A model generated the notes under the pieces. It did no database searches, was not told where the DNA came from, and saw only the letters and a program-made list of their open reading frames with translations. From Pavlovales sp. CCMP2436 (taxonomy: Eukaryota > Haptophyta > Pavlovophyceae > Pavlovales), in contig MU631499.1 in the NCBI GenBank assembly GCA_026770615.1, forward strand, positions 49,664 through 60,556: a stretch of 10,893 nt of DNA, given 5' to 3'. The position numbers and the translations under genes are program-made. Shown piece after piece: positions 5,859-10,893 of this stretch (its first letter is position 1; each line of letters begins with the position of its first letter).

Positions 5859-7610
5859 GGTTCGTGACCAGACCCGCCTGCGAGAGCAGAGGAACCCACG
5901 ATAGTGAACATCGTGGAACCAGGCCAATCTGAGTTTGGAACAATCGTGTTGTTGTCGCTGAATGTAGGACTCTCTATTGTTAAATTTCTGGCAGCCGCAG
6001 GATTGTACGCCGAGGACACATTGAGCTGGACATCCCCGCTTGGATTGTCAGTAGTTATAAGCCACGAGTCGGATGTAGCCGTACAGCTCACTATGTTTAT
6101 GTTTTCATGGACCACGTATAATGCGTTTTCTATACGTTCAATCGAGTTAACGACGTTCATGGTTCTTCCGTTATCGGTTTTTCCGTATAGCCCATTAAAA
6201 TAAGAATTATTGTTTATTACCGTTTGAATGGACTTTAACCCAAAGTCGTCCAGTGTAATATCACGCGAACTATCACTCATCATAATTAGGGAACTAACCG
6301 GTATTATTGCGCCCGTGTACGTCGATCCGGATTTAAATGAGCCCCCACAAACGCGTAGGACCGGCCTATAAATTCGTGAATAAATCGTTGCTAATACACC
6401 TACCTCGACATCGCGTATAATTTCTGTTGCACCGGCAAAAAACGAGACCTCATTTGAATGGTTGATAATCATCGTATATTTTTCACGAATGGTATTATAA
6501 ATGGCAGCAGTCTGAGATATATCAAAATCTACTTGACGTGGTATAGTTCCGGTCGATCCTGTTACAAAGACGCCGATTTTTATCATTTTCATATAGTAAC
6601 CGGCGGCTTTTGGTAAGGGTCTGGGTCCCACACCAAAAGTCCAGCCAGGCTGTTGATCCGAAGGGGTTCGGTTTAGGCCAAGATTATCCTTGCTCGGATC
6701 GTCTCCGTCCTCTGTTGAAAACCACCCAAAGCCCTCGGGTGTGCCGTAGTCGGTGCTATAGTCAAACACAGTTAAAAACTTAGACGTATCCGTATCGTAA
6801 GACAGTGCGAGATGACCGAATGAATAGCCATTTATAAACGGACGCATCTGATCGTTCCATTTGGCTATAACTTGTGATGGAGTATCGATGGCGTTCCAAT
6901 AAAACCATCGCGAGTAGTATAATTCTATATTCACCGGGATTCTCCTCACAAGAACACTAAAATCTGCAAGGGGTACGTTGCGTAGTTTCAGTGTGAACGT
7001 AGATGCAAGAGGATTCGTCAAAGTTTCTGTCTGTAATTTTAATGTATCGCCGATTAATGCCACTGCCCCTTCAGTAAATGTTGATTCCTGTGCGAGTGTA
7101 AACTGCAAGCTTTGTCGATGCTGTCTCCAAATCTGTGGTCAGTTTCAACTCTGATACGTGTGCCATGGGTGACTCAAAAATACTCGAATTGAAGGGTAAA
7201 ATTAAGGCTGTGCCTGTAGGCGTTGAAAGGTATATATTCGGGAAGGGGCGAGGTGCCATGTTGGTTTGCCAGAATAAGTTAGGCAAGTTCGTGACTAATA
7301 AACCAAGGGACCGTTTAGACTGGTCGGACCCAAAGTTGCGGTCGACCTGGTAAAATACGTCGGTAATGCTCCCGTAAGCCAGATCTCGATCGTATACTGC
7401 ACTGAACTTGCTCGACGTTGAATCGAACTGGAGATCGCAATGGCCGAAACTCACAGTCGAAATAGTGGGCCGCATCTGGGCTTTCCATTTAGCCACGACG
7501 ACCGTTGGCGAGTCTCCTGTTGACCATACGAAATCACGAGACGATGACGACCCTGGGATATTTTTTATTAATCTTATTGTTAAAATTGCAGGGACTGCGG
7601 TACTGAGGAG
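5786..7610 (-). pseudogene. Large beta-rich virion-type protein with two tandem homologous domains (5'-truncated, frameshifted)
   Basis: Two minus-strand frames make up this gene. The upstream one is open from the junction (the frame runs on to a TGA at 7629-7631) down to 7071. The downstream one covers about 7108-5786 (440 codons) and has no ATG at its head, so a one-base shift near 7100 probably splits one gene. Both halves contain the same domain: AKWKAQMRP with SFGH, SKF..V.D, D.SK, LGL and PRP.P at about 7496-7240, and AKWNDQMRP with the same landmarks at about 6865-6610. The offset is about 630 bases. The sequence is rich in Ser, Thr, Asn, Ile and Val, with few charged helices, as in viral spike or fibre proteins. 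The N-terminus is missing because the insert edge cuts it. The last 35 residues (RAFNRSRVWFC to the end) are compositionally odd and lie opposite the 52-residue plus ORF. The function is unknown; a spike, fibre or second capsid protein is an inference. Confidence 0.5.
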
Positions 7611-7616
7611 AACCTT
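7611..7616. repeat. Right copy of candidate 6-bp target-site duplication (AACCTT)
   Basis: This matches the copy at 2008-2013. In the N-terminal RT half the minus-strand AGG codon within it is in frame, as it is in the other half, so excision leaving one copy would put the two RT parts in one frame. Confidence 0.5.
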
Positions 7617-8268
7617 TGCGGGTCCCTGTCACGGGATGAGGCTGTGTTATTGCCCACCGGCCGGTCACTCGCGGACAGCGCACAGTCAGATAGATAGTCA
7701 GTGATGAGCAGCGCGAAGTTCCCGTCCACCCATTGCTGAGTGCGGAGCGCGATAACGCGGGCGTGGTTTATTTGCGAGTCGGGCGGGAGGCGCGTGAAAA
7801 GGGCGGGTAAGATTTGCAAAGCTTTGAGCGCGCGGTCGCGGTTGAGGTCGTCTAATGCTGTACGCGAGTTCTCGATCTGTTCGATGCAGTCGACGACGGC
7901 GATGGCGATCAGCTCCTGCTGAGCCTGCGGGATATACTTCACTGAGTAGAAAGATGTGGTTCCTAGGCCGAGCACATGCGAAGGCGTGATGCTGTCGATG
8001 GGTTGAAACGGGTGAGCATCTGGCTGCTGGCCTACCAAGGGTGGTGGCGGTGCCTGCCTGATGGCGTCGGCTGGGTCTACTGAGGGGCTTGCGATGGGGA
8101 GCCGATGTCATGCATGATATTGCGCGGGCCCGCAGGCATGGTTTGCTGGGGAATGGGGGGGCCATTCCCAGCAGACCATGCACCGCATTGGGGCGCATCG
8201 TGAGAAGGTGAAACGGCCCGCGTCTGCGCTTCTAGGGGGAGGGGAGGGCATCCGTGATTTTTAAACAA
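7611..8268 (-). pseudogene. Reverse transcriptase, N-terminal part (separated by the insert; one frameshift)
   Basis: Two minus-strand frames. The first (about 8268-8080) is Pro-, Gly- and Ala-rich (for example NGPPIPQQTMPAGPRNIMHD) and ends at TAG (8077-8079). The second opens after a TGA (8108-8110) and runs to the junction. They probably join by a one-base shift in the overlap 8080-8107. The second frame has a Pro-rich linker (QAPPPPLVGQQPDAHPFQP), then a helical segment with LKALQILPALFTRLPP and TQQWVDGNFALLITDYL. That pattern is typical of the region before the RT domain in this retroelement class, with 'lP.llL.pP' followed by 'W..Gdf..Ll'. It ends exactly where the insert begins, and the RT continues at 2013. 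Like the catalytic half it is GC-rich at third positions. No good ATG lies at the head, so the true 5' end is uncertain. Confidence 0.65.
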
Positions 8269-8428
8269 CTTTAGTTATGGTTCGTTGATTTTTCATGCAT
8301 AAGCTCCGGAGAAATGTATTTTTAGACGTGTACGGCGGGGACGAGGATGCGAGCGGCACATGGAAGGCGGCAGCGGCGGCGACAATGTGACATGGACATT
8401 GGCGCGTCCGGCAACCCAACGATGCATA

Positions 8429-8483
8429 TGTTGCCTGTTAGTAACTCCCGCCGTGGTACATAGGTAGATGCCAACAGGCAACA
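8429..8483. repeat. Perfect 11-bp inverted repeat with 33-base loop
   Basis: TGTTGCCTGTT at 8429-8439 is the exact reverse complement of AACAGGCAACA at 8473-8483. It could form a stem-loop. No poly-T or other terminator sign follows. Confidence 0.6.
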
Positions 8484-8580
8484 CTCACGTGCACATGTGA
8501 CGTAATTTTTTTATAGTGGTGGTCAAGCAGCACAGGCGCAGCTGAATACTTGCTTGAACAGCGGATTCACTTGCAAAAGT

Positions 8581-8690
8581 GACGTTGTTATCAACCGGCG
8601 ACGACGAGCTGAATCCTTGAGAGTTGGTGTAATTTACCTATTTTATCATCACATGGGACGTTATCAACCGACGAAAACGAGCTGGGTCCT
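8581..8690. repeat. Two imperfect direct repeats, about 76 bases apart
   Basis: GACGTT, then ATCAACCG, then ACGAGCTG and TCCT occur in the same order at 8581-8618 and 8657-8690, with a 3-base indel (GTT) and a few substitutions. This is probably a small diverged satellite or a local duplication. Confidence 0.6.
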
Positions 8691-8774
8691 CAGCTTGTTC
8701 TCTTTTGAAACAAAATTAAGTTGGCTTATAGATCCCTTTTAATAATAATTCTTTTTCCGTCCCCAGGTGCCGGA

Positions 8775-9040
8775 TTATTTTATGTTGAAAACAGGCTGTT
8801 GAGGTCGGGGCTGCAGTTGCCAGTGGGCGGGCTCGCAACACACCTCGTCCTTGCATGGAGCATCGTCATTGGCGGCGGGCTTCGGGCCTTGGTTGGCACC
8901 AAGTATTGGTGCGTTGGCGTTGGCGCCACTCTCTTCACTCCGTCTCCTCTGCCACGGTTTTTTAAAGTTCAAGTACCATCCTGGCGCGCGCTCGGAACGT
9001 GTGCTCCACGCCGCCTCTCCGGTACCTCGGAACGCAGGAG
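8775..9040 (-). other. Possible coding remnant, minus strand
   Basis: The minus frame is open from a TAG near 9044 to a TAA at 8775-8777, about 88 codons without an ATG. It reads plausibly as protein (GWYLNFKKPWQRRRSEESG, then an Ala/Asn/Pro-rich part with four Cys/His-like residues in DEVCCEPAHW). The family is not recognised. The plus strand of the same stretch also has an open frame and an acceptor-like AG at its left edge, so which strand codes, if either, is unclear. Confidence 0.2.
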
Positions 9041-9362
9041 GCTACGGGGCGCCATGGATCACGCGGCAGCGTCGCGGCTTCTCCCGTCCGAGTTCGCAGC
9101 GCCCCCCTTGCTCGCAGAGCGCGATGGTCGAGAGACGGCCAATGCACACGGAAGGGCGCAGGCGGGGCTGGGACCGTTGAAGCGCGCCTGGGACCGTGGC
9201 GCCGGCGTCTCCTGTGACATGCCAAGGTGCCCCCTGCCCCCCACTCCCTCTAGAATCCAAATTTGCTCTAGACCTCAGGTAAGTGGCTGTACTTTCCCCA
9301 GTGCGTATCTAAGAAGCTGCTTCGTTCCGAATTCATCATATTAACCTAACTTACGATCAAAG

Positions 9363-9549
9363 GGCTGCCCGCACCGCCGGCGTCTCCGTGCGCTTGGCCG
9401 CGTTCGGCGCGCTGTGCGCCGCCGCCTTCTCAGGCCTCGCCCTCGGCCACTGGCACGCCCTCGGACACGTGCGCGGGCAGTTCGCCACGCTGGCCTTCCA
9501 GCTGTGCGAATTGGAAGCGCGGCTGGTCGAAGAGTGTCCCGGTGTGTAA
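9363..9549 (+). CDS. Candidate host exon encoding a hydrophobic (probable membrane) segment
   Basis: This GC-rich island between AT-rich flanks has an AG at its left edge (9361-9362). The frame starting GCT at 9364 uses mostly G/C third bases and ends at TAA (9547-9549), or is spliced at one of the GT dinucleotides at 9542-9547, of which GTAAAT at 9546 is the best donor. It encodes a hydrophobic run (VRLAAFGALCAAAFSGLALG) long enough for one membrane helix, followed by an amphipathic helical stretch (FQLCELEARLVEEC). A strong donor-like CAGGTAAGT lies upstream at 9276-9284, so an intron of about 83 bases is possible. A further open stretch after TTAG at 9624 (SEHEDSVIIPSSSSETPP) could be a following exon. 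The gene is not recognised. Confidence 0.35.
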
Positions 9550-9821
9550 ATATCTATTAAAAACGTTCGGCCCCGTAAACGGTCGCCCAGTCTCCCAGTG
9601 GTGCAGCAACAAAAACACGGTTAGTCCGGGACCGCTTCCGAGCACGAGGATAGCGTCATCATCCCCTCGTCGTCATCTGAGACCCCCCCCCTCCTCCTGG
9701 TGTAGATATTTATTGATAATAATAGTTCTTTTAACGTTTCCGACTTGCAGCCCGAAGGCGTGCGGGTATGACAGCCTGGCCATCTTTGGAAGCCACACCA
9801 TAACAAACTCCCCTTATTCAT

Positions 9822-9868
9822 GATGCTGATGATGATGATGGTGCCCCCGCCCCCCCCCTCCCCCCTTT
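9822..9868. repeat. GAT microsatellite next to C-rich run
   Basis: TGATGCTGATGATGATGATGG is followed by a C-rich run (CCCCCGCCCCCCCC and more). It is simple-sequence DNA. The minus-strand reading gives a His/Gly run that is an artefact of the repeat. Confidence 0.8.
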
Positions 9869-9948
9869 TTTAAAAATCCTGCCAAGCTCACAAACTTTGG
9901 CAACATCGTAACTAACTCTTTAGATGGCTCCTCACTGCGCGCACCCTT

Positions 9949-10093
9949 CTGCTGGAGCCAGGACTCTGTTCTTGGCGAATACCTCGCCGGCGAGGTTTTC
10001 ACCAATGCGTTCAGTACTAAAAACTGGTTTTTAACCAAATACGTTTTTTACATAATTTCAATTTCGGTAGCAACCGAGACCTGGCTCCAGCAG
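9949..10093. mobile_element. MITE-like unit with 14-bp perfect inverted repeats
   Basis: CTGCTGGAGCCAGG (9949-9962) is the exact reverse complement of CCTGGCTCCAGCAG (10080-10093). The match extends inward imperfectly (CTCTGTT against CTCGGTT), about 22 bases in all. The 145-base unit has a short palindrome inside (9981-9996) and no transposase, as in small non-autonomous DNA transposons. No clear target duplication was seen at the edges, so the true ends may lie further out. Confidence 0.4.
9981..9996. repeat. Perfect 16-bp palindrome ACCTCGCCGGCGAGGT
   Basis: This sequence equals its own reverse complement over 16 bases with no loop. It lies inside the MITE-like unit. It could be a protein-binding site or a cruciform seed; no function is shown. 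Confidence 0.7.
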
Positions 10094-10247
10094 TTCATAC
10101 ATTTTTATTTGATTATATGTGTGCATTTATATGTGTGCAGTGGACGTCGGCGTGGGGAGTGCACTTGCTCGCGAATGTTCTTATTGGTGGTGATTTTTTT
10201 TACTTTTATGAGTGTTGTTATTGTAGTTGTAAATATTATTTAAGCAG

Positions 10248-10404
10248 ATCGGCTCCAGCTGGACGAGCGTGAGATGCTGCCCGCCTTTCCCGTCGCGACC
10301 ATCCGCGCGCACATCGGCATCGCGTCTTCCATCGTGCCGTGCGGCGGATTGCTCGTGAGCGCCGGGGCGGACGGCTTGGTGCAGGCGTGGCGCACAGGGC
10401 ACAG
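10248..10404 (+). CDS. Candidate host exon encoding a WD40-type repeat
   Basis: This GC-rich block is bounded by TTTAAGCAG (acceptor-like, AG at 10246-10247) and CACAG before GTCCGC (donor-like, GT at 10405). The open plus frame (CGG at 10250) reads RLQLDEREMLPAFPVATIRA, then a WD40-like pattern: H..I.SI followed by LLVSAGADGLVQAW, that is His, a beta strand, Ser-x-Gly-x-Asp-Gly and a closing Trp. Third positions are mostly G or C, against the AT-rich flanks, which supports coding. WD40 repeats form propeller blades used as protein-binding platforms. The protein cannot be identified from one blade; further exons would lie outside the window. Confidence 0.45.
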
Positions 10405-10429
10405 GTCCGCACCCATAATAAACATAAAA

Positions 10430-10604
10430 TAACATATTAATGTGCATTGCAATAAGAATAGTAATCATAAATATTATTATAGTAATAGTAATCATAGATA
10501 ATATTCTGAGTAATAGCACTCATAGTGATAGTGGTAGTAGTCATGTGGAAGTAATCATGTGATAGTAATCATAGTGACCGTAATAGTAATAATAATAATA
10601 CTGC
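10430..10604. repeat. Irregular TAGTAATCA/TAATAG microsatellite region
   Basis: The words TAGTAATCAT, TAGTAATAG and TAGTGATAG recur many times and end in an AATAATAATAATA run. It is low-complexity DNA with no gene, possibly within an intron. Confidence 0.8.
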
Positions 10605-10663
10605 ATGCCCACTGCATCCCAATGCCCCCCCCCTCTTTATTGTGGCTAAATCTGCACATATTT

Positions 10664-10805
10664 CTAAATGATTTCTTTATTATCACGTATTAGGTGGGGT
10701 AGCTTGTCGGGGTACTGGTCGAAAGCTACAAAAAAAACCCTACAGTACTCAGGGACGGTATCCGTGTGCTCTGCAAAGGTCCCTTGACCCGAGTGTTTCT
10801 CAACA
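10664..10805 (-). other. Possible coding remnant (transposon-like), minus strand
   Basis: The minus frame ending at TAG (10664-10666) reads as plausible protein between a poly-G start and the stop (EYCRVFFVAFDQYPDKLPHL). The part before it is glycine encoded by the poly-C tracts and is not meaningful. It might be the tail of a mobile-element ORF. The family is not recognised. Confidence 0.15.
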
Positions 10806-10893
10806 CCCCCCCCCCCCCCCCCCCCGTCAGGGGACGGACCCCCCCCCCCCCCCCCCCCCACTTATGACAAGTACCCCCCCCCCCCCCCCCCCC
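10806..10893. repeat. Three poly-C tracts of about 20 bases separated by 13-14 bases
   Basis: C runs lie at 10806-10825, 10839-10859 and from 10874 to the window edge. They are separated by GTCAGGGGACGGA and ACTTATGACAAGTA. The minus strand would be strongly G-rich and able to form G-quadruplexes. Run lengths this long are also error-prone in sequencing. Confidence 0.9.

Larger units (their letters stand above)
2014..7610. mobile_element. Endogenous polinton-like-virus-type element, partial and decayed, inserted in the RT gene
   Basis: This 5.6-kb block is visibly more AT-rich than the RT sequence on both sides and holds compact, virus-like gene packing. It contains a capsid-like protein, a packaging ATPase, two Pro-rich proteins and a convergent minus-strand structural-type protein. 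Spaces between the plus-strand genes are 0 to about 65 bases and carry AATAAA and TATA-like motifs. Its edges are set by where RT homology stops and by the AACCTT word on both sides. Capsid protein plus FtsK/HerA-type packaging ATPase is the core of polinton-like viruses, virophages and adintoviruses. No integrase, polymerase, Ulp1-type protease or terminal inverted repeats were found, so this is a fragment or a deletion derivative. It could also be a non-integrase capture of viral DNA. Confidence 0.65.
8269..8765. other. Non-coding stretch with small repeats
   Basis: No convincing gene was seen. It holds an 11-bp perfect inverted repeat (8429-8439 and 8473-8483) and an imperfect direct repeat (8581-8618 and 8657-8690). 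It ends in a pyrimidine-rich TTCTTTTTCCGTCCCCAG that resembles a splice acceptor at 8764-8765. It may include the 5' untranslated part of the retroelement. Confidence 0.4.

Noticed and set aside
2014..7610. Terminal inverted repeats of the insert
   Set aside because: The first and last roughly 30 bases were compared by eye in reverse complement and do not match.
8721..9344. 207-codon plus-strand ORF
   Set aside because: It runs through an acceptor-like and a donor-like site and shifts composition midway, with no recognisable domain. It is more likely chance in GC-rich DNA.
9814..10038. Minus-strand ORF ending in a His/Gly-rich tail
   Set aside because: Its ends are microsatellite and poly-C translation, and the rest covers the MITE-like inverted repeat.
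10181..10519. Minus-strand 112-codon ORF over the WD40-like block
   Set aside because: The flanks are AT-rich low-complexity sequence, and the plus frame has the WD40 pattern and splice-like edges.
1..10893. tRNA, rRNA or CRISPR arrays
   Set aside because: No cloverleaf with conserved T-loop, no rRNA-like blocks and no regularly spaced repeat-spacer array were seen. The poly-C spacing is simple sequence.

Overview
The window looks like a piece of a eukaryotic chromosome, not a bacterial or phage genome. There are no Shine-Dalgarno-led operons. AATAAA signals and TATA-like boxes lie between genes. GC-rich blocks that read like exons are flanked by AG/GT splice-like signals and separated by short AT-rich intron-like stretches. 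Microsatellites and long poly-C runs occur towards the right end. The host cannot be named from this sequence. The roughly 80-base candidate introns would fit an arthropod or another animal, but that is weak.

Layout. (1) 1-2013, minus strand: the 3' part of a GC-rich non-LTR-type reverse transcriptase (RT) gene, running off the left edge and broken by one in-frame TGA. (2) 2014-7610: a more AT-rich insert carrying a virus-like structural gene set. In order these are a truncated double-jelly-roll-like major capsid protein (+), an unknown Pro/Thr-rich protein (+), a genome-packaging ATPase split by a frameshift (+), a long Pro-rich protein with an Ala-Ala-Pro repeat (+), a 52-residue ORF (+), and a convergent minus-strand beta-rich protein with two tandem homologous domains. 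(3) 7611-8268, minus strand: the N-terminal part of the same RT gene. (4) 8270-10893: non-coding DNA with small repeats, possible host exons (one hydrophobic, one WD40-like), a MITE-like inverted-repeat unit, microsatellites and three poly-C tracts.

The central observation is a nested arrangement. A polinton-like-virus style capsid and packaging module sits inside a retroelement RT gene. The 6-bp word AACCTT occurs at both edges (2008-2013 and 7611-7616), and removing the insert plus one copy would put the two RT halves in the same reading frame. The insert has no recognisable integrase, polymerase, protease or terminal inverted repeats. The ATPase, capsid and minus-strand genes all carry breaks, and the ATPase P-loop has lost its key glycine. 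This is most likely a decayed, partial endogenous viral element, and the retroelement is itself also decayed.
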